Shown here piece by piece: positions 7,006 to 15,901 of a stretch of 64,000 nt of DNA (its first letter is position 1; each line of letters starts with the position of its first letter). The notes under the pieces are model-generated. The model was not told the origin of the DNA. It worked only from the letters and a program-made list of their open reading frames with translations, and made no database searches. A program made the position numbers and the translations under genes. The DNA is from Citrobacter freundii (GTDB lineage: Bacteria > Bacteroidota > Bacteroidia > Chitinophagales > Chitinophagaceae), in assembly GCA_003243445.1 (NCBI GenBank), contig QFQQ01000020.1, positions 1 to 64,000 of the forward strand. Reading direction: 5' to 3'.

Positions 7006-8874
7006 ATGTGCGGTATTGCCGGTATCATACAACGCGAGCCTTCATACCGTAAGGAACATGTGCACCACATGATCGATGCACTCGCTCATCGCGGTCCTGA
7101 TGGAGAAGGTTTGTGGCAGAATGAAAGCGGCACCGCCCTGCTCGGGCATCGCCGCCTCGCGATCATAGATACAAGCGATGCAGCAGCACAACCACTTCAC
7201 TACACACCACCCTCAGGTTTTCTGAATCGCTATTCCATCGTTTACAATGGCGAAATCTATAACTATGTCGAATTAAAACAGCAACTGCAGAAAGCCGGCT
7301 ATTCTTTCCATACCCAGTCGGACACAGAAGTGATCATTGCAGCCTATGACCACTGGGATGAAGATTGCCTCACCTGGTTTGATGGCATGTTTGCCTTCGC
7401 CATCTGGGACGAGGAAGAACAGGAATTGTTCGCCGCACGGGACAGGTTTGGAGAAAAACCATTCTTTTATTCGTTCGATAAAGGCACACTCAGTTTTGCT
7501 TCAGAGATAAAAGGACTTTGGGCCGCCGGTGTAAGCAGGACCGTGAACCTGAAAATGCTGTTCAACTTTATCACGATCGGTTATACAGATAACCCGGAAC
7601 GCCCGGAAGAAACATTTTATGAACATGTATTCCGTTTACCCGCTGCTTCTTCACTGTTCTTTTATCCGGCAACGGGTGAACTGCTGATCGATCAATACTG
7701 GTTTCTATCCACTGAAGAGAACAAACAGATAAAAGAAGAAGAAGCGATCGAACGGTTTAGTCAGCTGCTCTCTGCTTCTGTACAACGGCGCTTAAGAAGT
7801 GATATGCCCGTTGGCACTTCACTTAGTGGTGGTCTTGACAGCTCCGCTATTGCGGCCTTGATCAATTCGGCGAACAATAATTCGTTCTCGCATCATTGTT
7901 TCACAGCGGTATTTCCCGGTTTTGCAAAAGATGAAACGGCTTTTTCAAAAATTGTTGCGGAGCAATTCAACCTGCATCAACACACTGTCGATGTTACCGG
8001 CGCCGGCTTGATAGACGACTGGAAGAATTTCTGTCATCACCAGGAAGAGCCCGTATCATCAGCAAGCGCGTTTGCCCAGTACAAAGTATTTGACCTTGCG
8101 CGGCAGCATAAGATATCCGTGCTTATCGATGGACAGGGTGCTGATGAAGTGCTGGCAGGATATCACAAGTATTATAAGTGGTACTGGCAGGAACTTTTTC
8201 AAAAACGAAAACTATTCCTTAGTAAAGAAATCCCTGCCGCCCGGGCGCTTGGCGTAAAGGAAGAATTTGGAATAAAGAATGTAATGGCAAGCCTGCTGCC
8301 TGATCTTGCTTCTGTAATACTGGAACGGCAATATCTTTTCAACGCGCTGGCGCAGGAAGATCTTGACCGCAATTTTGTTAGATTTCAAAGTAAAGAAGCT
8401 TATTACAGCACCCCGGAGTTAAGCTCCCTCAATGGCGTGCTTCATTTCAATACCTGCATACATGGCCTGACAGAGCTATTACGCTACGCAGACCGCAATT
8501 CAATGGCACATGGCCGTGAGGTCCGTCTGCCATTCCTTAGCCATGAACTGGTAGAGTTTCTCTTTTCCCTTCCTTCCAATTTCAAGATCAGGAAGGGCTG
8601 GACCAAATGGATCCTCCGTCAATCCATGAACAAAAAGCTGCCCCCGGAGATCACCTGGCGAAAGGACAAGACCGGATTTGAGCCGCCTCAAAAAATCTGG
8701 ATGCAGCAACCGTTGATCCAGGAAATGATAAAAGACGCCCGGGCCACCCTGGTCAAAGAAAATATCCTCAGCAGCCGTGTCCTCAAAAAACCGTTGCAAC
8801 CCACCGATGCGTATGATAAGGATAATTATGATTGGAGGTATTTGAGTGCGGCAATGCTGTTCCAGGTTTGTTGA
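7006..8874 (+). CDS. asnB: Asparagine synthase (glutamine-hydrolysing)
   Basis: 622 aa. The protein starts MCGIAGI, so Cys2 is the N-terminal nucleophile of the class II glutaminase domain (about 2-215, with 'HRRLAIID' and 'YNGEIYNY'). The synthetase domain (about 240-620) has the PP-loop ATP site S-G-G-L-D-S (274-279) and 'DGQGADEVLAGY'. It makes asparagine from aspartate, ATP and glutamine; the long form (over 600 aa) is also seen in envelope polysaccharide clusters, but no such cluster surrounds it here. The start is fixed by the obligatory Met-Cys. It is likely a single-gene unit, since repeat hairpins F2 and F3 flank it on both sides. Confidence 0.95.
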   Translation: MCGIAGIIQREPSYRKEHVHHMIDALAHRGPDGEGLWQNESGTALLGHRRLAIIDTSDAAAQPLHYTPPSGFLNRYSIVYNGEIYNYVELKQQLQKAGYSFHTQSDTEVIIAAYDHWDEDCLTWFDGMFAFAIWDEEEQELFAARDRFGEKPFFYSFDKGTLSFASEIKGLWAAGVSRTVNLKMLFNFITIGYTDNPERPEETFYEHVFRLPAASSLFFYPATGELLIDQYWFLSTEENKQIKEEEAIERFSQLLSASVQRRLRSDMPVGTSLSGGLDSSAIAALINSANNNSFSHHCFTAVFPGFAKDETAFSKIVAEQFNLHQHTVDVTGAGLIDDWKNFCHHQEEPVSSASAFAQYKVFDLARQHKISVLIDGQGADEVLAGYHKYYKWYWQELFQKRKLFLSKEIPAARALGVKEEFGIKNVMASLLPDLASVILERQYLFNALAQEDLDRNFVRFQSKEAYYSTPELSSLNGVLHFNTCIHGLTELLRYADRNSMAHGREVRLPFLSHELVEFLFSLPSNFKIRKGWTKWILRQSMNKKLPPEITWRKDKTGFEPPQKIWMQQPLIQEMIKDARATLVKENILSSRVLKKPLQPTDAYDKDNYDWRYLSAAMLFQVC

Positions 8875-8886
8875 TCTTCGATTATT

Positions 8887-9027
8887 GGTCGATGGCCGAA
8901 TGGCAGATGGCTGATGGCCGAATTTCAATCGCGCATTAACAAAAAAACGAAGCCCTTCAGCTTCGTTTTGATATATAGTTGCAACTTGAATTCGGCCATC
9001 AGCCATCTGCCATTCGGCCATCGAACC
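8887..9027. repeat. F3 inverted array between convergent genes
   Basis: Left arm 8887-8921 (GATGGCCGAATGGCAGATGG) and right arm 8989-9027 are complementary. The right arm ends 2 bp before the stop of the minus-strand gene. A classic terminator lies in the loop. This is one of five F3 loci, all between convergent genes. Confidence 0.9.
8940..8969. terminator. Bidirectional terminator inside the F3 loop
   Basis: Stem AAAACGAAG / CTTCGTTTT (8944-8952 and 8961-8969) with A-run before and T-run after, serving asnB on the plus strand and the PepSY-like gene on the minus strand. Confidence 0.85.
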
Positions 9028-9028
9028 T

Positions 9029-9475
9029 CTATTTTCCTTCCGCACGCCTAAACTTCTCCACCGTCTCGAGATTGCCATACATGTCGGCTTTCACTGTATA
9101 CCAGTTCTCATCATCACGGAGATTGATCATAAAGGATACTTCTTCAGCGCACATTGTTTCGGTCACACCAAAGATCTCTTTGCCTTTGTATTTCTTTTTG
9201 AGCTTGGCAACGATGGTCGGCTGCAGATTGCTTTCGCCATAGTAGCGGATCGTTTTCAGCAGAGTGCCGTCTTCGGAATACTGAGCCCTTACCTGGATTT
9301 CATTCTGACGGAAATTAGCCTGTACAAAGTTGTTGTACGAATACCAGGTTATATCTTTTGCAGATGCGAATGTTTCCTGGAACGCTTTCAGCACTTGTTC
9401 TGTTGGTTCTGGAGCAGGAGCGGCGAAGGCGATCATGCCTGCCATTAAACCTGCTATTAAGAATAATTTTTTCAT
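9029..9475 (-). CDS. Small secreted PepSY-like protein (paralogue 3)
   Basis: 148 aa from the ATG at 9475, which directly precedes a signal peptide (MKKLFLIAGLMAGMIAFAAP, about 1-19). The layout follows the two paralogues near the left edge: 'AFQETFASAKDITWYSYN', a central 'Y-S-E-D-G-T-L-L' and a beta-rich C-terminus, though the 'GTSY' segment is replaced by 'EVSFMINLRDDENWY'. A promoter-like TTG-N21-TACTTTG is visible upstream on the minus strand (about 9500-9535). It is more diverged than the other two. Function unknown. Confidence 0.8.
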   Translation of the reverse strand: MKKLFLIAGLMAGMIAFAAPAPEPTEQVLKAFQETFASAKDITWYSYNNFVQANFRQNEIQVRAQYSEDGTLLKTIRYYGESNLQPTIVAKLKKKYKGKEIFGVTETMCAEEVSFMINLRDDENWYTVKADMYGNLETVEKFRRAEGK

Positions 9476-9873
9476 GGTTACTAATTTTTGATGATTAATC
9501 GTTAGCTGAGTACAAAGTACCGACATGAAAGAGGCTAAGGCAAGCGTTTAGGTATTATTGGTAAATGAACTTTTCATGTCCTTAATATGAACTGTTGCAT
9601 GGCATCTGCTGAACCGATATTTAGCATGTTTGAAAGATGCATTTCTCCCAATGAAACGTGATTTAATAAAGGCTCAATTCGGTTTAAAGTAATTGTTAAA
9701 AGCCCGGCCCGCTGGATGAGCGGCAAATAAACAGGTTGCTTCGCTTCACAAATTATTCCCCATCTTTGCATACTATTTACCGGAGGAGGAAATTCATCGT
9801 ACTTACACTATACAGCTATAGGAAAAGTTCAGTGATCTCATCCATTAAACATCTATCATCTTAACATTTTTAT
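9476..9873. other. 398-bp gap between divergent genes
   Basis: It carries the promoter of paralogue 3 at the left. At 9816-9828 a 13-bp word CTATAGGAAAAGT is identical to one at 2138-2150 ahead of the sdpR operon, each about 45-60 bp before a start codon. No SAM riboswitch or other known leader was recognised before the PLP enzyme. No convincing ORF. Confidence 0.4.
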
Positions 9874-11013
9874 ATGAAGCTTGCGACGAAGTTCATTCAT
9901 GCAGGAGCAATACCTGACCCGTCAACAGGGGCGATCATGACGCCGATCTATCAAACATCCACTTATGTACAGGAAGCACCGGGTAAGAACAAAGGCTTTG
10001 AATATGCGAGAAGCCAGAACCCAACCCGTAAAGCGCTCGAAGAAGCATTGGCCGCAATTGAGAACGGTCAGTTCGGTCTTGCATTCAGCAGTGGCGTTGC
10101 GGCAACAGATGCTGTGATCAAACTGCTGGAACCAGGTGATGAAGTGATCGCAGCAAGCGATATGTATGGCGGCACTTACAGGCTTTTTACAAAAGTGTTT
10201 GAAAAATTCGGTATCAAATTCATTTATGTTGATACGACAGATCTTTCAAACATTCAGGCTGCTGTAACCGCAAAAACAAAACTGATCTGGCTGGAAACAC
10301 CTACCAATCCGTTGATGAACATCACGGATATCGAAGGCGTGGCGGCCATCTCTAAAAAAGCCGGTTCCATTTTATGCGTTGACAATACGTTTGCATCCCC
10401 TTACTTACAAAACCCATTGGATCTTGGAGCAGACATTGTCATGCACTCGTCTACCAAATACCTTGGTGGGCACAGCGATGTTATCCAGGGAGCGCTGATC
10501 ATGAACTCAGCAGAGCTCAGGGAGAAATTGTATTTCATCCAGAAGAGCTGCGGTGCGGTTCCCGGACCGATGGACTGCTTCCTGGTATTGAGAGGTATCA
10601 AGACGCTTCACCTCCGCATGCAGCAGCATTGTATCAATGGGGAAAAAATTGCACAGTGGCTCCGCACCCATCCAAAAGTTGGAAAGGTTTACTGGCCCGG
10701 ATTTGAGGACAGCGCAGGATATGCGATTGCAAAAAAACAAATGCGCGGCTTCGGCGGAATGATCAGTTTTGAATTAAAAGATGATAGCCAGCAGGAAGCA
10801 TTCCGGGTATTATCTTCAACACATTTGTTCTCACTTGCGGAAAGCCTGGGCGGCGTGGAATCACTGATCAACCATCCCGCATCTATGACACACGCTTCCA
10901 TTCCCCGGGAAGAACGCATCAAAAACGGTCTATCTGATTCATTGATAAGGCTGAGCGTGGGAGTGGAGGATGGAGATGATCTTATAGCTGATCTTGCAAA
11001 GGCAATCGCGTGA
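9874..11013 (+). CDS. Cys/Met metabolism PLP enzyme (cystathionine gamma-synthase/lyase type)
   Basis: 379 aa, the normal length for the family. It starts 'MKLATKFIHAG' and has the family motifs 'TPIYQTSTY', 'Y-A-R-S-Q-N-P-T-R' (substrate/PLP phosphate), 'SGVAATDAVIKLL', 'ETPTNP', 'VDNTFASP' and the PLP lysine in 'H-S-S-T-K-Y-L-G-G-H' (near residue 196). It transfers or cleaves the gamma-carbon thiol link between cysteine and homocysteine. Synthase (MetB) and lyase (MccB) cannot be separated from sequence alone. Cytosolic. The stop overlaps the start of an F1 repeat. It stands alone, between the PepSY-like gene and a small membrane protein. Confidence 0.9.
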   Translation: MKLATKFIHAGAIPDPSTGAIMTPIYQTSTYVQEAPGKNKGFEYARSQNPTRKALEEALAAIENGQFGLAFSSGVAATDAVIKLLEPGDEVIAASDMYGGTYRLFTKVFEKFGIKFIYVDTTDLSNIQAAVTAKTKLIWLETPTNPLMNITDIEGVAAISKKAGSILCVDNTFASPYLQNPLDLGADIVMHSSTKYLGGHSDVIQGALIMNSAELREKLYFIQKSCGAVPGPMDCFLVLRGIKTLHLRMQQHCINGEKIAQWLRTHPKVGKVYWPGFEDSAGYAIAKKQMRGFGGMISFELKDDSQQEAFRVLSSTHLFSLAESLGGVESLINHPASMTHASIPREERIKNGLSDSLIRLSVGVEDGDDLIADLAKAIA

Positions 11014-11113
11014 AAGTCAAAATTAAAAAGTAAAAAGTAAAAATATCAGCACGATTGAAGAGGATACCTCTATCAAATGATTTTTGAATTTTTACTTTTG
11101 ACTTTTTACTTTG
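11012..11113. repeat. F1 inverted array after the PLP enzyme gene
   Basis: Left arm 11012-11044 (AAAAAGTAAAAAGTAAAAAT) and right arm 11081-11113 (TTTTTACTTTTGACTTTTT) are complementary across a 36-bp loop; the left arm begins inside the stop codon TGA (11011-11013). Confidence 0.9.
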
Positions 11114-11200
11114 CTACGTTCCTCCATCGCAGGACCCGTTTTGGCATTGTATCTGCAAAATAAGGTTGGACAAGTATTTTAATCATTAAAAACGCCAGCT

Positions 11201-11347
11201 ATGTTATACCTTATTGCAATCATACTCCTGATAGGTTGGGCTCTCGGCTTTTTTGTATTTTCGGTCGGAAGTCTTATTCACATACTTTTAGTAATTGCTA
11301 TCATCGCAATTCTGTTACGTCTGATCAGAGGCGGAAGCCCTGTCTGA
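11201..11347 (+). CDS. Small hydrophobic protein, lmo0937-like
   Basis: 48 aa, reads MLYLIAIILLIGWALGFFVF and onward to '...LLRLIRGGSPV'. Two hydrophobic helices separated by a short 'S-V-G-S-L-I-H' turn and a basic C-terminal tail match the lmo0937/DUF5670 type of tiny inner membrane protein. The glycine-tryptophan 'IGWALG' in helix 1 and the 'H-I-L-L-V-I-A-I-I' helix 2 are typical. Role unknown. It starts 24 bp after the text TTTTAATCATTAAAAACGCC and ends 13 bp before the TIGR02757 gene. Short, but the family resemblance is good. Confidence 0.75.
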   Translation: MLYLIAIILLIGWALGFFVFSVGSLIHILLVIAIIAILLRLIRGGSPV

Positions 11348-11360
11348 CGATTGAGATAAT

Positions 11361-12119
11361 ATGACAAAATCATTTATAGATTTTTTAAACAAGAAGGTTG
11401 ATCAATATAATCAACCTTCTTTTATTAAGGACGATCCTGTTTGCATCCCGCATCTTTTTACTGCAAAAGCCGACCAGGAAATTGCAGGTTTCTTTGCAGC
11501 AACATTTGCCTGGGGGAACAGAACAACGATCATCAACAAATCGAAGGAACTGATGCAGCTGATGGATATGCAGCCGCATCAGTTTTGCTTATATCACTCA
11601 GATCATGAGCTAAAGAAGCTATTAAAGTTCAAACACCGCACTTTCAATACCACCGATCTCTTATACTTTATTGAATTCTTCAAATATCATTACGCATCTT
11701 CCGAAACACTCGAAACCGCATTCACGCATCACGGCAAAACGATCGAAGAAATGCTCAGCGGTTTTCATCTTTATTTTTTTTCACTGGAAGATGCGCCGGC
11801 AAGAACAAAAAAGCACGTTGCCACACCGCAACGCGGTTCAACCTGCAAACGCCTCAATATGTTCCTCCGCTGGATGGTAAGACACGACGATAAAGGTGTC
11901 GACCTGGGCATCTGGAAAAATATCTCACCATCCGCACTGATCTGTCCCATAGATCTTCACGTAGCCAGGGTCGCCCGCAAATTCAAAATGCTCAAACGTA
12001 AGCAAACCGATTGGGAAGCAGCCGTTGAACTCACGGAACAACTGCGGAAACTGGATAAAGATGATCCGGTGAAATATGATTTTGCACTGTTCACATTGGG
12101 AGTTGCAGAAAAGTTTTAG
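11361..12119 (+). CDS. TIGR02757 family protein (DUF2400)
   Basis: 252 aa. Recognised by the order 'F-A-x-T-F-A-W-G-N-R', 'K-R-L-N-M-F-L-R-W-M-V-R', 'P-S-A-L-I-C-P-I-D-L-H-V-A-R-V-A-R' and the C-terminal 'DDPVKYDFALFTLGV', which is the signature of the TIGR02757 (DUF2400) family, thought to be related to helix-hairpin-helix DNA glycosylases. Activity has not been assigned. A perfect 11-bp inverted repeat inside the first 60 bases of the gene (11391-11419) could form an mRNA hairpin. It lies downstream of the tiny membrane protein and converges on the TonB-type gene, with an F2 repeat between. Confidence 0.85.
   Translation: MTKSFIDFLNKKVDQYNQPSFIKDDPVCIPHLFTAKADQEIAGFFAATFAWGNRTTIINKSKELMQLMDMQPHQFCLYHSDHELKKLLKFKHRTFNTTDLLYFIEFFKYHYASSETLETAFTHHGKTIEEMLSGFHLYFFSLEDAPARTKKHVATPQRGSTCKRLNMFLRWMVRHDDKGVDLGIWKNISPSALICPIDLHVARVARKFKMLKRKQTDWEAAVELTEQLRKLDKDDPVKYDFALFTLGVAEKF
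11391..11419 (+). promoter_or_regulatory. Intragenic hairpin near the TIGR02757 start
   Basis: AGAAGGTTGAT-CAATATA-ATCAACCTTCT, 11-bp perfect arms and a 7-base loop, beginning 30 bp after the start codon (coding for K-V-D-Q-Y-N-Q-P-S). It could affect translation or be chance; no T-run follows. Confidence 0.4.
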
Positions 12120-12126
12120 ACATAAG

Positions 12127-12233
12127 GAGGTTTCAGCGGTTCCAAAAGTTCCAGGGGTTCCAAAGGTTCACCGCAACTTCCTTACGTTACGAAACCTCTG
12201 GAACCCCTGGAACTTTTGGAACTTCTGGAACCT
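12127..12233. repeat. F2 inverted array between convergent genes
   Basis: Left arm 12127-12170 (GGTTCCAAAAGTTCCAGGGG) and right arm 12191-12233 (CCCCTGGAACTTTTGGAAC) pair over about 40 bp with a 20-bp loop. It starts 8 bp after one stop and ends 5 bp before the stop of the facing gene. Confidence 0.9.
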
Positions 12234-12237
12234 GTTC

Positions 12238-15051
12238 TCAGAACAGGAAAAATCGCTCTCTTCCACCCACACTCTTCTTCGTTCCCGCGGCACGAACATT
12301 ATATGTAAATGTGGCCATGAAATATTGTGTAAGCGTATTCGTGAAATTGGTTGTGATCATATTGCGGTTCACGTATGCACTTGCATTCTGATTCTGATTC
12401 AGGATATCAAACACACTCAGGCGAAGCACACCTACTTCATCTCTCAGCATCGTGAAGTTGACGGCTGCATTCCAGCGGACAACATCTTTGGGGACGCCCG
12501 TTGGTGCATTGCTGTTGAAGGCATAACTGCACTGCGTTTCCCAGATCACATGCTTCGGCCAGCGGACGATCAGCTCATTATCCCAGTATCTTGTATTTAC
12601 TTTCAGTTTATTGAAGCGTGTACTTGAATATTGCGTAAAGTTATGACCGATAGATCCGTTGGAATTCCATTCGATCTTATCATTCCAGTTCAGACCGATA
12701 CCTGCCCATTGATTCAGCTGCCAGGTGGTTTGCCAGCTGACTTCTCCATTATACAACAATTGATTCCTGTTGTAGCTGTAATATGCACCAGTGTTCCAGG
12801 TAAAAGTGAATTTCTGTTTGTTCTTGTACTGCTTGTAAATATTATAATTCACATAGAAATTCTTTGTACCGTCCGCATTCACCGGCATCGTTGTTTGCAC
12901 ACCTTTATCGTCAACCGAGATGCTCTGAACAACATCATTTTTGGTAAATGATCCGCTTCCATAAAAGTTCACATTGATATATCTCTTCGGATCATTGAAA
13001 TAATAGTTGACCGAAAGATTATCTCTTCTTGCCGGCTCAAGCGCTGTATTTCCCCTAGTAATATAGTAAGGGTTTGTGTTATCACTTACAGGCAGCAGGT
13101 AAGTATAAGAAGGAAGTGACACATCCCTGTTATAGTTAAAATTCAGTTGCTTGAATACGATGCCCAAAGCAGGGAGGATATCCGTGCTTTTCTGTTTAAG
13201 CGTTGTGGGCATTGAAGCCAGGTCATTATTTACATATTGGAATAATGCTCTTGCACTTGGTGTAACAGTAAAGTTTTTCCACTTGAATTCAAGACCCGGC
13301 GTTAAAAGGATCCGGTTACTATTCCTGTCGAAACTGCTTGTACGCAATGGATCCGGTGTATCAGGCGCCTGGTTGTTTGGATCCTTGCTGAATGTGTTCA
13401 CATCATTGGTGATCTTTCCATATTCATAACGGCCACCCATCCGCACGGTCATGATCTTTGATAATGGCTCGCTGTAGTTGAAGGCCACGCTTGCATCCGT
13501 TCTTGGAATGCGTTCGTTCCGTAACTGGGCGGCAAGACTATCATACGGCGTCGGGTAGAAGAAATCAAGTCCCGTATTGGTGGTGTAATCATTATAGCGG
13601 TTATTGATATCAAGGTTATGATTGATCGTAAACCGGCGTCCTTTTTTTGTTTTAGATAAACGTGTCACGCTTATGGAGTGACGGTAATAATGATTGTCGC
13701 TGAGGTTCCGTTGCGCAACATCGCCGGAGCTGAGGTCACCTAGTAGATTGTTGGTGCTATTGATCAGGCTGGCGCGATTCTCATTGCTCAAGCCAAGCGT
13801 ATAATTGGCATTGATCAAAATGTTTGTAACGGAATCCGGTTTCAGTCTTGCACCCGCACCGATATTATGTGCATTGGTAATGGTCAGACCGCGAAGTGCC
13901 GTTTTATTGGAGATGACCGTATCGCCGTTGTACTGTTGCGTTTCTGTTTCGCTGATACGGTTATTATGAACGTTGCCATAGAAGTATTGCAGGAAGAAGG
14001 TCTTCTTCGTATTCGGTGCATGGTTCAGGTTGAAACCAACGCCTTTACTTGTAGCCACTCCGCCACCCTGGCCACCACCAAAGTTCACGCCATTGATAGA
14101 AACACTGGATGATCCGGAGCTGCTGTTATTGATATTGATGCTTGTCCCGTTGCTGGCACCCTGGTTGCGTTGCATACCGCCGGCCTGCATCAGTTCAGAA
14201 AAACTAAACCCGGGTTTATTGAGGTTATTCATATAGCCGAGCACACTCAGCTGCAAAGTATCCCGGTAGATGTTCGCAATACCACCGGCTTCATACAGCT
14301 CGTCTGTACCGCCGCCGGCATATAATTTTCCGAACCATCCTTTTTTCACCCCTTTTTTAAGAGTAATGTTGATGACTTTACCAACGTTGTTGATGTTATC
14401 GTCACCATTGCGCAGCAATTCATCCTTGTCATCAGTCACCTGCACTTTGTCGATGACATTTGCAGGTAAATTTCTCGTTGCCATCTTTGGATCATCACCA
14501 AAAAACGTCTTACCATCAACAAGAATACGGTTGACAGATTTACCATTCACGTTGATATTTCCGTCTTTATCCACCATTACACCAGGAAGCTTTTTCAGCA
14601 GATCTTCCACCAGTGCATTGGGAAGTGTTTTAAACGCGGAAGCGTTGAATTCGATCGTGTCCTTTTTAACAACTACCGGAGGTCTTTCAGCGATCACCAG
14701 TACTTCATCCAGCGATTTTGCATCCGGCATCATATAGATATCGCCAACTTCCTTCGTCCCTTCGCCCTGGCTGATCGTAAATTCTTTACGGTAAACGCCA
14801 AAGCCGGAGAAAGAGATCACCATACGGCAATTCACATCATAAGGGATTCCGGGAACCTTAAAATTTCCCTCCGGGTCACTGAGGCGATAAGTAATAATGG
14901 TAGTGTCTGCAGCTTTGAAGATAGTAACCGTAGCCAGGCTAAGCGGTTGCTTGTTCGTTGAGTCGATAATACGGCCTTTCAATGTGCCCTGCCCAAAGCT
15001 GGTGCCTGCGAAACCTAAGCAAACGGTCAGCAGGAATAAAATTTTTCTCAT
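12238..15051 (-). CDS. Outer membrane beta-barrel protein with CarboxypepD_reg and plug domains
   Basis: 937 aa. Signal peptide (about 1-20, ending SFG-QG); a CarboxypepD_reg-like Ig fold (about 22-105, 'GTLKGRIIDSTNKQPLSLAT'); a TonB plug (about 115-215: 'DLLKKLPGVMVDKDGNINVNGK'); and a long C-terminal barrel of the OMP_b-brl_3 type. A Gly/Asn/Ser-rich stretch at about 290-335 is a likely surface loop. It is a SusC-like relative that lacks a SusD partner here, so substrate is unknown. The C-terminus ends 'GGRERFFLF' without a canonical long tail. A 14-bp dyad at 15096-15109 upstream is shared with the GIN-domain gene 28456-29163, suggesting a common regulator. Confidence 0.9.
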   Translation of the reverse strand: MRKILFLLTVCLGFAGTSFGQGTLKGRIIDSTNKQPLSLATVTIFKAADTTIITYRLSDPEGNFKVPGIPYDVNCRMVISFSGFGVYRKEFTISQGEGTKEVGDIYMMPDAKSLDEVLVIAERPPVVVKKDTIEFNASAFKTLPNALVEDLLKKLPGVMVDKDGNINVNGKSVNRILVDGKTFFGDDPKMATRNLPANVIDKVQVTDDKDELLRNGDDNINNVGKVINITLKKGVKKGWFGKLYAGGGTDELYEAGGIANIYRDTLQLSVLGYMNNLNKPGFSFSELMQAGGMQRNQGASNGTSININNSSSGSSSVSINGVNFGGGQGGGVATSKGVGFNLNHAPNTKKTFFLQYFYGNVHNNRISETETQQYNGDTVISNKTALRGLTITNAHNIGAGARLKPDSVTNILINANYTLGLSNENRASLINSTNNLLGDLSSGDVAQRNLSDNHYYRHSISVTRLSKTKKGRRFTINHNLDINNRYNDYTTNTGLDFFYPTPYDSLAAQLRNERIPRTDASVAFNYSEPLSKIMTVRMGGRYEYGKITNDVNTFSKDPNNQAPDTPDPLRTSSFDRNSNRILLTPGLEFKWKNFTVTPSARALFQYVNNDLASMPTTLKQKSTDILPALGIVFKQLNFNYNRDVSLPSYTYLLPVSDNTNPYYITRGNTALEPARRDNLSVNYYFNDPKRYINVNFYGSGSFTKNDVVQSISVDDKGVQTTMPVNADGTKNFYVNYNIYKQYKNKQKFTFTWNTGAYYSYNRNQLLYNGEVSWQTTWQLNQWAGIGLNWNDKIEWNSNGSIGHNFTQYSSTRFNKLKVNTRYWDNELIVRWPKHVIWETQCSYAFNSNAPTGVPKDVVRWNAAVNFTMLRDEVGVLRLSVFDILNQNQNASAYVNRNMITTNFTNTLTQYFMATFTYNVRAAGTKKSVGGRERFFLF

Positions 15052-15094
15052 TCGATTGGTTGTGGTTTGTTGGCGCTAAAATACGATAATGTTC

Positions 15095-15111
15095 GTACGA
15101 AAGACTTCGAA
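15095..15111. promoter_or_regulatory. Shared dyad ACGAA-N4-TTCG(T), site 1
   Basis: TACGAAAGACTTCG (15096-15109) is found again, in the opposite orientation, at 29202-29215 upstream of the GIN-domain gene. Both lie about 40-60 bp before a start codon and both 5' leaders also contain AACCAATC. The arms ACGAA and TTCGT form a dyad, as expected for a dimeric regulator. Confidence 0.55.
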
Positions 15112-15240
15112 TTACGCCTTTAACGTTTTTTTTACATTATAAAGTCTTTATGCTGAGGGTAAATGTTGCCAGGACAATTGTTTAGTGACCCGGATTTTTG
15201 GAGATTGGGCGCTTGCACCGGTTTGACTTACATTTAAATC

Positions 15241-15555
15241 ATGAATGAACCGATCAATGCCGTTGCGCAGGATCTAGGCGTTTCCATTGCCAGCAAATCC
15301 GGGGAGGAGCAGGTAAATATCCTGGTAGACGCGGTCAACGAGCTTTTATTGCACGACTTTGACCGGTTGGTAACGATCCTTTACAGGGTAGATGTGGACG
15401 AACTGAAGTTGAAGCAATTGCTGAAAGAACGGGCCGGTGAAGACGCGGCCAGGATCATTGTGATGTTATTGATCGAGAGACAGGAACAAAAGATCAGGAC
15501 CCGCCGGGAATTCAGCACGCCTCCGGAAGATCCGGATGATGATGAAAGATGGTAA
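15241..15555 (+). CDS. Conserved hypothetical, ~104 aa
   Basis: 104 aa, acidic, no signal peptide and no membrane segment. The middle is helical ('GEEQVNILVDAVNELLLHDFDRLVTILYRVDVDELKLKQLLKE') and the C-terminus is charged and disordered ('TPPEDPDDDERW'). The pattern 'LLxxDFDRLVxILYRxDVxExKLKxLL' looks like a conserved cytosolic helical protein of Chitinophagaceae, but no named family was recognised. The gene stands alone on the plus strand; its stop (TAA, 15553-15555) sits directly against the start of the ~350-bp nested palindrome A. Confidence 0.7.
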   Translation: MNEPINAVAQDLGVSIASKSGEEQVNILVDAVNELLLHDFDRLVTILYRVDVDELKLKQLLKERAGEDAARIIVMLLIERQEQKIRTRREFSTPPEDPDDDERW

Positions 15556-15556
15556 G

Positions 15557-15901
15557 AGCCCCCTCTAAATCTCCCCTTTCAGGCTAATCGTTACCCAAAT
15601 CTATGAATGGCGTAAGGTTCCCGCGGATTACGCAGATTTATCCTCACTATTAATGAAAAATATTTTACTGCGGGGCCAAATCTCTATTGGATACGCAGAT
15701 TTCGCAGATTAGTTGCTGATAACAGACTATTATCTGCGTAATCCGCGCATGCTGATACGGAAAATTTCCCTTTATAAAATGATATTCCGACGGCAGGAAT
15801 GACAAAATCTGCGTAATCCGCGGGAACCTTACGCCATTCGAATTAATTAAAAATGCGGTATACAATAGCCGCCGGCGGCGGAGAGATTTAGAGGGGGCCC
15901 T
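15557..15901. mobile_element. Nested palindromic element A (~345 bp)
   Basis: Outer arms: AGCCCCCTCTAAATCTCCCC (15557-15576) against GGAGAGATTTAGAGGGGGCC (15880-15899). Next layer: GAATGGCGTAAGGTTCCCGC (from 15605) against its complement ending at about 15840. Innermost: an F6 hairpin of CGCAGATTT units (15691-15748). The same element, about 90 percent alike by eye and in the same orientation, is at 48443-48797. The outer palindrome alone occurs inside the MITE at 26573-26691. No transposase gene is inside, so it is non-autonomous if mobile. It fills the 332-bp gap between convergent genes. Confidence 0.85.

Noticed and set aside
9780..9873. SAM riboswitch before the Cys/Met PLP enzyme
   Set aside because: No SAM-I or SAM-II core sequence could be found.
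12076..12627. 183-aa open frame on the plus strand
   Set aside because: Antisense to the outer membrane barrel gene and translates the F2 repeat.
15591..15840. tRNA or structured RNA in element A
   Set aside because: The folding comes from nested palindromes; no T-loop or anticodon arm pattern.
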